Positions 37,612 through 48,160 are shown, counted from the stretch's first letter. The stretch is 64,000 nt of DNA from Heterostelium multicystogenum (GCA_003667245.1 RCNN01000077.1:59798-123797); one strand, 5' to 3'. Translations and numbers: made by a program. Notes: a model not told the origin generated them from the letters alone.

Positions 37612-37704
37612 TATCCCCTCCATGATTTGAGCTAGTTGAAGAAGAGGAATATGCAGTCGTTGAGATTAAAGTATAGTTGAGTTGAGGTTGAGATAAGATG
37701 ACTG

Positions 37705-40700
37705 TTACTTTTTTTTGTTGAAAGCTTCGATCATCGTAGGTATGTGTTGGATAAGGATGTTTTCGTTGATCCATTTGTTGTGGTCGTCGCTGATAGTGTC
37801 GAACTTGACCAGATATTCGGTTGTGGAACCGGTACCGCGACCAGAGATTCTTTTCTTGAGAATGGCCACGACGTCTAGGATGTGGGTATTGGTAGGATCA
37901 CCAATGTAAGGCTTCATGTCATCCACATGAACGGTACGGTCCGTTGTTCTTTTATTCTGAAGTCGAACAACATAGTTCAAATCAGTAAGCTTCTTAACAA
38001 CACTGAACGGTCCACCCCATGCTTGAGTAAGTTTACGATCGTTCTCCTCGCCGGATTTGTGCGTGTTGAGCCTGGATCTTCTGATTAGGACCAAGTCGTT
38101 AATCTTATATGTGTTGAAGTTCTTAACAACTTTGTCGTGATTCTTGGCCTGTCGGATCTGACCATCAAGAGCATTGGTCTTGGCCTCGAGTCTGTAAATG
38201 TCTTGACATTCCTTGTAATTAGATAAACCAAATGTACCTGCATTCCATGGTAGTTTGATTTCGTAACCGAGCAATAATTGATTAGGTGTGAATTGAGTTG
38301 TAGCGTTGACGTTGTTGTTGATACACATTTCGACGAAACTAATGTCTTCCGCCCATGAGCGCTTCCTGTCTGTCCACTTTCTGATATGTTCCAAAATCGA
38401 TCTGTTGAACCTTTCAGTCTGCCCATCTGCTTGTGCACGACCTGGTTGTGTCATGCATAGTTGAGATCCCATTTCTTTCATAGCAGTAGTCCACAAATCT
38501 GAAGTGAATTTCGGATCGCGATCGCAAACAATTGTTGACGGTGCACCATATTTCGCTACAATGTTTCTAACGAACCAATGACCAAGCTGCTGAGCTGTAA
38601 CGTCCTTGGTACAAGGGAATAATCTGACAGATTTAGTGAATCTGTCAACAACCACAAATAGGTTGTCTTCACCGGTTTCAGCCGGCGGTAGAGCTAACAG
38701 GTCCATAGATATATCTTTGAACGGCCTGTCTGGAAGTGGTAGTGACGCGAGGAAACCTTCTTTGATCTTCTTGATAGATGACCTCTGACACAAAGGACAC
38801 TTCTTGATATAGTTGGTGATGGTTGCTGTCATCTGAGGCCACACGTATGATTTTGACAACTTGGCAGCCATCCTAGCGTAGGCCACATGTCCACTATACA
38901 ACGATGAGTGTGCTTCCGCTATGATAGATTCGATTGAGGAGCTGTCCAGAACCACCAACCTGAGGTTTTCGCCATCGATCCAGTAGTGTAGATCGTTGAC
39001 AACTGTTGCATCCACCCTTCTTTTGAACGTATCGAACCAATCCCTGGTGGATCTGGGAAGGTCTTCGGATGTATATGAGCTTTTGATATCCTTGATAAGA
39101 TTAGAGTCCCAAGGGGATTCGAACTCTGGCGCTCTGGATAGATAATCTGCGACCACGTTCGTAGAACCAGGAATATAAACAATCTGGAAATTAAACCTAG
39201 ATAGGATCTCACTCCATCTATTAAGCCTAGGATTATCCAGATCAGACTGAGAATCGTAAATTAGATTCTTGTGGTCCGTGTGCAGTACGAACGGTCGGTC
39301 TTTGAGCATATAACCATATCTAGTGACGGCATGAATGACCGCCAGTAACTCCCTGTCTCTGGCACTGTAGTTTCTTTGTGCTGAGTCAAACTTTCTAGAA
39401 TCGAATATGACTGGACGTAAGTTGTCGTTGTCGTCGTGCTGAGCAATCATCAAACCAGAACCAACATCCGAGGCATCTGTATACACATGGAACGTCTTCT
39501 TATAGTTGGGTGACATCAAGCATCTAGAGGAGCAAAGTTCAGCTTTGATGTCGTTGAAGTCTGCAACCTCCTGATCAGTGAGATTGAGCTTCTTGTTTTT
39601 AGAAGATATCGTGTTTGTGAGTCGCGCAAGTTGTTCGCCTTTACGATCTAAATATCTCCTGTAATGATTGACAGCACCAATGAATGATCTCATTTCTTTA
39701 ACAGTGGTGGGAACAGTTCTGTTTAGAATACCTTGTACAGTGTTGTACAAAGGCTTAATACCCTTGTCGGATAACATATGACCAGCGTAGGAAACAGATG
39801 TCTTGAACAAGTGACATTTAGATTTAGCAATGTAGACGTCGTTTTTATCGAGTAGGTCGAGTACTGCTTTGACGTGTTGTTCATGTTCGGCAACTGACTT
39901 AGAGAAGATGAGAATGTCATCAACATATACTCTGACGAATCCTTTTCTCACGAGAGGATCGAGTATGTGCTGCAGCCATCTGTTGAAGTAAGCAGGGCTG
40001 TTCTTTAAGCCGAAACAAGGTCTAGTGAACATATAGAGTTTTCCATTAGCCGAGAATGCTGTGTACCTTCTAGACGCCTTATTAAGAAGCATTTGATAAA
40101 AGCCGCTCTTGGCGTCGATGACGGAGAAAACCTTGGCTCCGCTTATAGATTCAATGATGTCATCGAGTCTTTCCATAGGATACACATAATCGAGAGTGAG
40201 TGAATTAAGATGTTTGAAATCAATAACCATCCTCTCTTTAGACGTGCCTTTGTTGGCGAAAAATGGCGGTGAACAGAATTCAGTATTAGGTGGAGCTTCT
40301 TCCACCACGCCTATATCCAAGAGCTTGGCAACCTCCGCCGAAATCTTAGCTTCGAGTTCAGGTGATCTTCTCCCGTGTTTTATATTAAAAGATTTCGCAT
40401 TCTCTTTGAGGATGATATCCATATTGAACTTCTTCCTGTCCGGAGAGTGGTTGTCTGGCAGTTTGTCCACGATGATTCTCTTATAAAGTTCGAGAATAGC
40501 GACTGCCATACGTTCGAGCTCTGGATCTGATGATGAGAAGAAAGGTTCGTCGTCTTCGTACACTTCATCATCAGGTACACTACGATCCTCCGTAAGATCC
40601 ACGTTGTCGTGCGTGTGATCGTCCACCGGAACACTATCATTTGTGTTATCGACATCCGGGACGGAATCGTGTGTAACCTCGACCTCGGGCGTCGTAACCT

Positions 40701-41628
40701 GAGGTGGGTCTTCGGAGACTACTGTATCAAGTGACTCCGGCGGATCTTTATCATTGTTGACGATTTCTGAGGCTGTATTAAGATCAGGTTTTACAGCTGC
40801 GTCGACCTTCGCTGGTGGAGTAGGCGCAGACGCTACCGCCACCACAGACCTCGGATTAACTTTCGTCAAATCGTGCTTGGTAAAGTTCCTAAGTACCAGT
40901 GTTCTAGGTGCTCCTTTAGAGACAGAAATGACCGGTAACTTGGCAAAAGCTAGCTTCTTCTTTTGCCCATCTAGCCAAACTGGAATTGCTAGATGCGGCA
41001 CCTCATCAAAGAGGTGTGCTATGGGACCCATTAAACCGAAGAGGTTATTTCCGATAATGATCCCATGGTTGTTCTTCACCACGAACATTTTGGAGTTGAT
41101 CGTGATGGGATAGTTAATATTATCAATGGTACCAGGCATGGTCACCTTAACATTGGTGTAGGAGTTGGCGTAGAAACCCTGCACCTGCGCGATAGGCTTA
41201 AGATACTCTCGGCATGGAGATTCGGATAAGCCTAATAGTGGTAGTAGAGACGGATCGATAAGTGAGGCTTGGGAGCCCAAATCGATCATGGCTTTTTCCT
41301 CGCGACCACCGATGACTACCTTCATGTAGTGGCCAGAGGACTTCCAGACAAGTCCATTAACTTGTACTGGGTTTTTCTCCCTTCTTGGGATATTGTTGTC
41401 TATTCCTGAAGCTAGACTGTTTATCTGAGGAGGAGGATTCGTGCTTCCTATCGCCTTCTGCTTTCTTATCGGTTTCCGGCTTCTTTTCCTCGACTTTTCT
41501 TTCTTCACGAAAAAAGGTGGAACTTCTCTTCTTATGAGTGGGCTTGGTGTCCTGCCTTTGCTTATCGACTTCGAATTGGCTTGAGTGAGCCTCGGCTCGA
41601 CCCTTGAGGTAGGCTTCCCAAAGACCAA
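37705..41628 (-). CDS. pol: Retrotransposon Pol polyprotein (protease, RT, RNase H, integrase, chromodomain)
   Basis: This is an open frame of 1,307 codons without breaks. An aspartic-protease-like motif reads AMIDLGSQASLID, with DLGS where DSGA or DTGA is usual. Reverse transcriptase follows with FSVIDAKSGFYQ and the catalytic VYVDDILIFS. RNase H has HVYTDASDVGSG and the downstream HTDHKNL. Integrase has an HHCC finger ending CPLCQ and DDE residues in SMDLLA, VCDRDPKFTS and QADGQTERFNR. The C-terminus (VAILKKRISG..EYLVKFD..HNKWINENIL) resembles a chromodomain. The first ~90 residues overlap the gag frame and are low-complexity, so true Pol probably begins nearer PVQVNGLVW, entered by a +1 frame change from gag. 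Confidence 0.93.
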   Translation of the reverse strand: MVFGKPTSRVEPRLTQANSKSISKGRTPSPLIRREVPPFFVKKEKSRKRSRKPIRKQKAIGSTNPPPQINSLASGIDNNIPRREKNPVQVNGLVWKSSGHYMKVVIGGREEKAMIDLGSQASLIDPSLLPLLGLSESPCREYLKPIAQVQGFYANSYTNVKVTMPGTIDNINYPITINSKMFVVKNNHGIIIGNNLFGLMGPIAHLFDEVPHLAIPVWLDGQKKKLAFAKLPVISVSKGAPRTLVLRNFTKHDLTKVNPRSVVAVASAPTPPAKVDAAVKPDLNTASEIVNNDKDPPESLDTVVSEDPPQVTTPEVEVTHDSVPDVDNTNDSVPVDDHTHDNVDLTEDRSVPDDEVYEDDEPFFSSSDPELERMAVAILELYKRIIVDKLPDNHSPDRKKFNMDIILKENAKSFNIKHGRRSPELEAKISAEVAKLLDIGVVEEAPPNTEFCSPPFFANKGTSKERMVIDFKHLNSLTLDYVYPMERLDDIIESISGAKVFSVIDAKSGFYQMLLNKASRRYTAFSANGKLYMFTRPCFGLKNSPAYFNRWLQHILDPLVRKGFVRVYVDDILIFSKSVAEHEQHVKAVLDLLDKNDVYIAKSKCHLFKTSVSYAGHMLSDKGIKPLYNTVQGILNRTVPTTVKEMRSFIGAVNHYRRYLDRKGEQLARLTNTISSKNKKLNLTDQEVADFNDIKAELCSSRCLMSPNYKKTFHVYTDASDVGSGLMIAQHDDNDNLRPVIFDSRKFDSAQRNYSARDRELLAVIHAVTRYGYMLKDRPFVLHTDHKNLIYDSQSDLDNPRLNRWSEILSRFNFQIVYIPGSTNVVADYLSRAPEFESPWDSNLIKDIKSSYTSEDLPRSTRDWFDTFKRRVDATVVNDLHYWIDGENLRLVVLDSSSIESIIAEAHSSLYSGHVAYARMAAKLSKSYVWPQMTATITNYIKKCPLCQRSSIKKIKEGFLASLPLPDRPFKDISMDLLALPPAETGEDNLFVVVDRFTKSVRLFPCTKDVTAQQLGHWFVRNIVAKYGAPSTIVCDRDPKFTSDLWTTAMKEMGSQLCMTQPGRAQADGQTERFNRSILEHIRKWTDRKRSWAEDISFVEMCINNNVNATTQFTPNQLLLGYEIKLPWNAGTFGLSNYKECQDIYRLEAKTNALDGQIRQAKNHDKVVKNFNTYKINDLVLIRRSRLNTHKSGEENDRKLTQAWGGPFSVVKKLTDLNYVVRLQNKRTTDRTVHVDDMKPYIGDPTNTHILDVVAILKKRISGRGTGSTTEYLVKFDTISDDHNKWINENILIQHIPTMIEAFNKKK

Positions 41629-42627
41629 GGTGTCTGGTAGCTAGTTTGACACCATTGACGGAAAACGACTGGAGAGTAGCATCGCCAACGTAGTTAGCGT
41701 CTTTGAACGCGTTGATAATGAACAGCTTACCAGGGATGGTAATAGCTGCGGCCAGAGCTTCCAGAAGCTTAATATCGGGACATCGGTTCTGTGATACTCT
41801 GTAATTAGTTCCATGAGTTCCATGTAGTTTCCAAAATCGTTGTTGAGTTTAAAAGACCTAATTTGGCTGTCCAGATATGCTAACATGATTGTCCTGTTAT
41901 GGAACTTATCAACCATCCAGTTCAAGAATGAATCCCATGATTGAGTGCATTTCTTGCGTTGAGCGTCGTCTAGCAAACTGAAGCTGGTTTGAATCTGACT
42001 GATATGTTGGACGATGTTTTGTATTACCGCTCTAACTCTTTCAGAGGGTTGATTGCCATCCAGAGAAGCAACGAACGTTAAGTAGGATTTGAATGTCGCC
42101 GTTGATTTCTTGTTGATATCGTTGAAACACTTTCGGAAGGCTTTGATTTCAGGTTCTGTGACCTTGGCTACCTTTTGTTCTTGTAGAGCCGACAAAGATA
42201 ATGCTTCGTTCGCTCTTTGATTCGAAGACGATTGAACTAACGAATTATCATCTTGTTGATGAAATTCTACAGGAACTGAAGATCGTGATGAGGTATTCAT
42301 TGGTCCCTCTACGGTTTTCTCAGCTTGTTTAATACGATGTTTCAACTCGTTAATTAGCATGTTTTGTGTCTCGACGTGTTGATTTCTATGCTCCAACTCT
42401 TTTACTGCTGTTGCTGTTGTCTTTCTTGCATCTTCCAGATCAGTATTCAGATTGTTGACCAAGGTCTCGACAAATGTAAGTAGATCTCTTACTGCGCTCG
42501 CTGTGTAGAAATCCTTCTTGAGTGGTGAGCCCTCCATAACCATATTATGACACTCAGTATACGAAAGCCCCTTAGCAACAGTCGGAGTTGACTTTTCCAC
42601 TGTGGTATTTGCTTGTTCGTCTGTCAT
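41357..42627 (-). CDS. gag: Retrotransposon Gag, one frame break
   Basis: Gag is the capsid protein of the element. The ATG at 42627 opens a frame with a predicted coiled region (about residues 50-100, VRDLLTFVETLVNNLNTD). A capsid-like helical region follows (KCTQSWDSFLNWMVDKF, FGNYMELMELITEYHR). Near 41785-41795 the homologous reading moves to another frame, CPDIKLLEALAAAITIPGKL. This continues through a basic, nucleocapsid-like tail without a visible CCHC knuckle to TAA at 41357-41359. Read without the shift, the protein stops at 41641 after implausible residues. The last ~270 bases overlap pol in a different frame. One base seems missing; this may be error or real inactivation. Confidence 0.75.
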
Positions 42628-42771
42628 TTGATATAGATAAGTATTATAGCTAAATAGAAATATAATAATAATAATGATAATTGTGTGTAGATATGTATAT
42701 ATATATTATAGATGTCTAATTACCTCCCCGGGGAGTTTGAGGTATTAGATATAAAAAAAGAACTAAAAAAG
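42628..42771 (-). other. Retrotransposon leader between 5' LTR and gag
   Basis: This short leader contains a perfect 12-bp palindrome CTCCCCGGGGAG (42725-42736) in otherwise AT-rich sequence. No TGG-starting primer-binding site touches the LTR edge, so the priming mechanism is unclear. Confidence 0.6.
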
Positions 42772-43070
42772 TTTAATAAATAATAGGTTGATCAGACCTA
42801 TTGTTATTAAAAGATATAACTCAAACTAAACTCTGAATAGAGAACCTTAATCAAATTAAATAATATACTTAGTTAGTTTCTCTATTTGTAGTAAATTATT
42901 AATCTTTATTTTTAATTACCTTAATCAAATTAAATAATATACTTAGTTAGTTTCTCTATTTGTAGTAAATTATTAATCTGATTAAGATTCTTTCGGTTTT
43001 TCCTTTTAAGGTGTTTTTTTCGTAAAATTGATATTTTTATAAATTATTGTAAAATTGTGTTGTTGTTACA
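42772..43070 (-). repeat. 5' LTR of the retrotransposon
   Basis: This is 299 bp and about 99% identical to the 37312-37611 copy, which implies a recent insertion. It has the same internal tandem duplication. The right edge ..GTTGTTGTTACA abuts the TCAC target duplication, 56 bases from the tRNA gene. Confidence 0.9.
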
Positions 43071-43126
43071 TCACCTCAAACTTATCATCACCAGTTCGCT
43101 TGCGGTAATTTTTTGCAAAAATCTTT

Positions 43127-43199
43127 TGCTCGATGCAGGGATCGAACCTGCGACCGTGGCGTTATTAGCACCACGCTCTGCCGACTGAGCTAATCGAGC
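43127..43199 (-). tRNA. tRNA-Ile (anticodon AAU)
   Basis: On the minus strand a complete cloverleaf is seen in 73 nt. The acceptor stem is GCTCGAT/ATCGAGC, all seven pairs matched. The D arm is GCTC..GAGC, and the anticodon stem is TGGTG/CGCCA around loop CTAATAA, giving anticodon AAT. The T arm is GCAGG-TTCGATC-CCTGC, and the discriminator is A. A T5 pol III terminator follows within about 12 bases (43116-43120 as A5 on +). No intron is seen, and CCA is not encoded, as usual for eukaryotes. Confidence 0.96.
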
Positions 43200-43418
43200 T
43201 GTTGAAGTTTCGAAAACGTTTCTTAAATATAAAAAATTATTTTATTGTGTTAAAATCTTCAAATATAATTAAACATCTAAAGATATTTAAAATTAAATTC
43301 AATTATTTGATGAAAATAATAAATAAAGTTATTTCTAAACTGTTTAATATAGAATACTTCAAGATTTAGTTAGATGGATCATTTTTAATTTTATCAATTT
43401 ATTATCTATTATTCAATA

Positions 43419-44876
43419 ATGTTTGAGAATAATCCAGACTCCCCAAAAGATACACAATCTCAAACACCACAGCTTGCATGGTTACCCTACATACTCAAGC
43501 CAGAAGATGAACTTAGATTTGAAATAGATAAAGAAGCGAAAATAAAAGTAAATTAGAGTCTTGATCATCTCGTTTGATATTATACTGACTAATCACTCTG
43601 TAGCTAGTTGATGGTACAGCAGAGTATTTCGGTACAGAGTTGGCTTTAAACAGAGAATATACTTTAAATAATGTAAAAGGAGCAATATTCACCTGGAAGG
43701 ATGTAAAGTTGAGGTAACTGAAAATGTCAAGGCCTATATTTCAAATGGTACACCAATGTTGTCTTATTCCAATATTCACTCTGCAATGGATCAACATCGT
43801 ATGAGTATCCTAAATCAAAAGAATCAACAAGGTCCTAGAGTATGTTGTAATTATTATTATTAAACCACATCAAATAACTACTAACAAGTTTAATCTAGGT
43901 GTTGATTGCAGGTCCAACCGATGTTGGTAAGAGTACATTGGCTAAGATACTTATGGATACTCAGCAAGATTAGGATATAATCCTGCTTTTATTGATTTGG
44001 ATCCAGGACAAGGAAGCATCACTTTACCAGGTGCACTATGTGCAACACTTATTGATCGACCAGTAGATATTGAGGAGGGACTTACAAATACAGTACCATT
44101 CGTTCAATTCTATGGACATACATCTTTGGATATCAATCCCAATCTCTTCAAAGCACAGATTCAAAGCTTGGGTATTTCAGTCGATAAACGTATGGAACAA
44201 TCAGATAATGCACGTGTATCTGGTATGATAGTCAATACCTGTGGATGGATAGAAGGACTTGGTTACGAACTCCTTCGAGAAAGCATTAATCTATTACGTA
44301 TAAACATCATAGTTGTAATTGATAATGAAAAATTATACAGTGATCTCGTGAGAGAATATTCTTCTCCTACAATTAAAGTAATGAAGCTTCAAAAATCAGG
44401 TGGAGTCTATTTAAGATCGGCCCTCTTTAGAAAACAAACTAGGATGCAAAGAATTAGAGAGTATTTCTATGGTATTTTAGGTGATCTATGTCCACATATC
44501 ACAATTGTAGATTTTAAGGATGTTTGTATATATCGAACAGGTGGTGGACCATCAGCACCAACTACTGCTCTACCTATTGGCTCGGCTTCAACAATAGACC
44601 CACTTGCCCTTCAAGAAATACAACCATCTCCTGATATGCTTCATTCTGTTCTTGCAATTTCCTATGCAAAAAATTCACAATCTCTCCTTAAAAGCAATGT
44701 TGCTGGATTTCTATATGTGTAAGTTAATGCATTAATACACTTGACATACAACTAACAAAACATCATTCAGCACTGATATCAATATGGAAACAAAAAAGAT
44801 ATCATTTTTGGCACCTTGTCCAGGAGATTTACCCTCGAAATTTTTATTAATGGGTACACTTAAATGGTTAGAATAA
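43419..44876 (+). CDS. clp1: Clp1, mRNA 3'-end processing factor / polynucleotide kinase family
   Basis: Clp1 links cleavage factor II to pre-mRNA 3'-end formation, and in animals is a 5'-OH RNA kinase acting with the tRNA splicing endonuclease. Exons are 43419-43547, 43604-43839, 43899-44718 and 44771-44876. Motifs are the N-terminal EDELRFE, FTWKGC, the P-loop [28 protein letters not shown], and [14 protein letters not shown]. Two single-base deletions break the frame. One lies near 43697-43701 (TGGAAGGATGT where TGG-AAN-GGA-TGT is expected), the other near 43950-43955 (ACTTATGGATAC). Exon lengths of 236 and 820 are each one short of what the splice phases need, which independently supports both. 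It is probably functional. Confidence 0.9.
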
Positions 44877-44989
44877 ATCTTTACTTTATTTGTTATTTTG
44901 ATATGGTTTCTTTAAAAAACCAACTCTTTCTTTCTCTAAATCAAAAATAATATAATTATCTTTAAGAAAATGTTAATAAATAAAAATTG

Positions 44990-46274
44990 CTAAAATTCGA
45001 CGACATACATACCTCTCATAAAAGATAAACCTATTAAATTCTTATTGGAAGTTTTTCCACTAGTAACTCCAATACACCAAAGATTTGGTAAATATCGTGA
45101 AGAGGTCATATATATATCTGCTGGAATGTTTATAGATGGGCTTTCATTCCCTTCAAACTCTATATCAATAGTAGGGAAATGTTTGAAAATATTGGTATCA
45201 TTGACTATAAAGCACTGAAAAACAAAAAGCTTTTAATAAAATGAGAAAATACAAAAAATGAATAATGTAATACAAACTTTATCAGTAAACCTTTCGCATC
45301 CATTATTCAATTCACAAGAATTGTATAGATCTTTGCCTATCAAATTGAATATTTCTGGAGAGAAATAGGAAAATGAAGTACCTGTGTCAATGATGGTAGG
45401 TGACATTAATTTTGATGGTACACTTATAATCTGATTATTTTTAAGAATAGTAATAGACTTGGGCATGACAAAGAATTTATCTGGATAGTTTGTCATAATT
45501 GGTGTATAATTTATTACTTCGCCATATCTTAAATCAGGTTCACCAATTGTTAAAACTCCATTGTAATCTTTTTCAACTCTGATTCCAAATTTATCTAATT
45601 ATGGTTAAACATTAGTGAAAGTAAATATAAATGTATCTAGAATAACACCTACTTGGAATTCCTATTGATTTTGAAACTGTGTGAACAATATTTGGGACAC
45701 AATAAATATCTGTACATCTTGCTAGACCTAAAATACCATATCCCATTAATGGTTGTTTTCTTCCAATATCTCCTACAATTGCAGAAATAAATATGTTTGG
45801 TATTATTGAACCATTTATATATACAATATCTCGGTAGGACTGAGTGATCCACCTAGTTCCGTCAGCATAAGAAATATCGGATAGACAAAGATCAGTTTTT
45901 TCCCTTTGACGGCAATTATTTTCAACTCTTGAAATCGCAACACATTCCTGAGATGAACATGGAATACCCTTTGAAAAGACTGAAGGATAATAATAAGGTT
46001 TCTCTAAACTACAGTCCTTGCAATTTTCTTTTGGGACAATTAACTATTTTTGTGATTAGAATAATATTTGCGAACAATGGGTGATATTTATTACCAATCG
46101 AGATCCAGTATCTAAAATTAGTTTTACTGTGACATTTCCAACGGTAAGAGAAGTTGTAATGCCCATATAATTTCCATTGATATCTAAAAGAGATACTTTG
46201 GAGGTTGAATTTACCAAGCTTAGACAACAACAAATAAAAATGAATAAAACTATTAGAAATTTGGAGAATTCCAT
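44990..46274 (-). CDS. Pepsin-family aspartic protease, secreted or membrane-targeted
   Basis: Exons on the minus strand are 46095-46274, 45653-46043, 45278-45594 and 44990-45214. The phases fit exactly, giving 370 aa. A hydrophobic signal sequence EFSKFLIVLFIFICCCLSLV begins the protein. The two catalytic aspartates are in ILDTGSRL (about residue 55) and IIDTGTSFSYF. Paired cysteines (NCKDCS, IPCSSQEC, CRQREKTDLC) suggest a disulfide-rich secreted fold, and GYGILGL resembles the flap-following segment. Small divergent members like this are common in dictyostelids and may be lysosomal or secreted. Two upstream in-frame or near-frame ATGs (46298, 46308) would delay the signal peptide, so 46274 is preferred. 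The 3' end converges on Clp1 with 113 bases between stops. Confidence 0.88.
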
Positions 46275-47075
46275 TGCTAGAATAAAGATTGTTCCCAAGT
46301 GAAGTCATCTTTAAATCGTTTTACAATTGTGAACTTATACCCCTTCGTGTTAACACAAACACATATTCGAATCGATTTTCATATCTATCTTTTCCATTAT
46401 TTTTTATTATACTTTTCAGATATAAAATATCAAAGAGACAAAAATAATTTGCAAAAAAACAACAAACAAAATAAAAAAACAAATAATCTTGCCAACATTT
46501 GTCTAAAAGGCTAAAAAAGCCATCTTCTTCAAAGTAAAGAAAAAAACATAAAATAAAATAATGATAATGGATAATGATAATGATAATAAATAAAATAAAG
46601 ACTAAGAAATATGTAGAGTTACTATGGTACTTTAGTGAAACCAAGTACTCCTATTTGTACAATGATCATGATAATGATAAACTATTCTTTTAGACAAAAT
46701 AAGAATCACAAAACAAAAAAAAAATAAATAAATAAAAAAATAAAATAATTAGATTGACTTAGTTTTGGTTTTTCAACAAGCCAACAAAAAAATTTAATCA
46801 AAATATTATTTTTAATTGATTATATATAAATTAAACTATTATCTTTTATATATACTGTATTATATCTTATCACCTAACCCATACGTTATCTTTTCTATTT
46901 TGAAAGAGGGAAGATATAAAATACAACCTAGCTCCACTCTATTTATACTTTTGCAGTAGAACTACATCGAAACACATTAACACATCCAATCATATCATCA
47001 TCACTATCATCATATAATATATTATAGTCAACACACAGCTAGCTGTATAGTAGGTGTATACAAACAAAAAAAACA
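46275..47075. other. Divergent intergenic region between protease and Rac genes
   Basis: This is very AT-rich with A-rich tracts (46435-46480, 46715-46745) and a GATAAT-type run near 46560-46590. No gene is seen. It is presumably a two-way promoter. Confidence 0.65.
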
Positions 47076-47849
47076 ATGGTAAAGGATATCAAGGTTATGG
47101 TTGTAGGTGATATGAGTGTTGGTAAGACATGCCTTTTGATTTCATACACTACAAACTCTTTTCCAGGTGAATACGTCCCAACTGTATTCGGTAAGTAGCA
47201 TCTTTGATATCGCTCATGAATACAAGTCTAACTCAATGTGACGAAAGACAATTATAATGCAAATGCTATTGTAAATAATACACCAGTAAATTTAGGACTT
47301 TGGGATACTGCAGGTAAGATTCAATCAAACAACTCATACAAACAAACGACAGTTTTAATAACCTTAATCAATATAGGTTCTGAAGAATACAATAGTTTTA
47401 GACCACTAAGTTATCCAGGTACAGATGTTTTTCTTATATGTTTTTCATTGATTTCTCAAATTAGTTTCGAAAATGTTTTAAAGAAGGTATGTTCATCTCT
47501 AAACCAAAAACAATAGCAATAATCTAATCACTATCTACAGTGGTACGCAGAGATCACAGCGAATATGGAAGTAGTTCCACCAATTATATTAGTTGGAACC
47601 AAATTAGATTTACGTTCAAAACAAAAAGTAAATGGTGAAGACCCAATTACAGCAGAGATGGGAGAACAAATGAGAGCAGAGATTGGTGCCTATAAATACT
47701 GTGAGTGTTCAGCGCTAACTCAAGATGGTTTAACCAATGTTTTCGAAGAAGCAGGTCGAGTCGTCTTGTTCCCACCATCCAAAGAGGAATTGGCAGCTCA
47801 ACAAAAGAAAGGAAAGGATTTGAAAGAAAAGAATTGTATATTACAATAG
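47076..47849 (+). CDS. Rho-family small GTPase (Rac-like)
   Basis: This is a molecular switch for actin dynamics. Exons are 47076-47190, 47248-47313, 47377-47486 and 47541-47849, giving about 199 aa. The P-loop reads GDMSVGKT, where most Rac/Rho proteins have GDGAVGKT. The effector segment is YVPTVFDNYNAN, switch [20 protein letters not shown] has S-E-E-Y where Q-E-D-Y is usual, and NKxD is replaced by GTKLD as in Rho proteins. The prenylation box is CILQ after a basic tail. The glutamine at the Q61 position is glutamate-shifted (AGSEEY), so GTP hydrolysis may be altered; this suggests a divergent Rac. Splice phases are consistent and no break is seen. Confidence 0.9.
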
Positions 47850-48160
47850 GATAAAATTAATAACAAAACACTACTATCAACTAACAGCAGCTTAAACACT
47901 ACCATCAAATTAAACAATCACTTTTAATATATAGTAATATTATTTAAAAAAAAAAAAACAAAAAGCAAATCGACATTTATTCTTTGTCTTTCAATTTCTT
48001 TCAAAAAAAAAAAACAAAAAACCAAAACAAATATAAATTTTTCATCTACTAACATGGGAAAATGCTCCAATCAAATAATAATAATAGGAGTTAACTTACG
48101 CAATACTTGTATTCGTTTGTATTTTTTTTTTGGATTTATTAATTTATTTAAAAATCGGGG
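47850..48160. other. Convergent intergenic region
   Basis: A-rich tracts near 47946 and 48006 lie between the Rac and CCT8 3' ends, which converge. No coding-like frame is seen. Confidence 0.6.

Larger units (their letters stand above)
37308..43074 (-). mobile_element. Complete Ty3/gypsy LTR retrotransposon with chromodomain (Skipper-like)
   Basis: Two near-identical direct LTRs (37312-37611 and 42772-43070) flank gag and pro-pol on the minus strand. The flanks share TCAC (37308-37311 and 43071-43074), a candidate 4-bp target-site duplication. A purine-rich GGAGGGGA on the element strand directly precedes the 3' LTR (37613-37621), as expected for a polypurine tract. No obvious tRNA-complementary primer site follows the 5' LTR. 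The order protease-RT-RNase H-integrase-chromodomain places it in the chromoviruses, like dictyostelid Skipper elements. It begins 56 bp beyond the 3' end of the tRNA-Ile gene at 43127-43199. This fits the tRNA-gene-downstream targeting known for some dictyostelid retroelements. Confidence 0.9.

Noticed and set aside
38085..41113. Several frames on both strands inside pol
   Set aside because: They are shadows of the intact 1,307-codon pol frame.
46299..46644. Open frames upstream of the aspartic protease
   Set aside because: Composition follows AT-rich promoter DNA (Ile/Phe/Tyr/Lys-rich) and there is no family resemblance.
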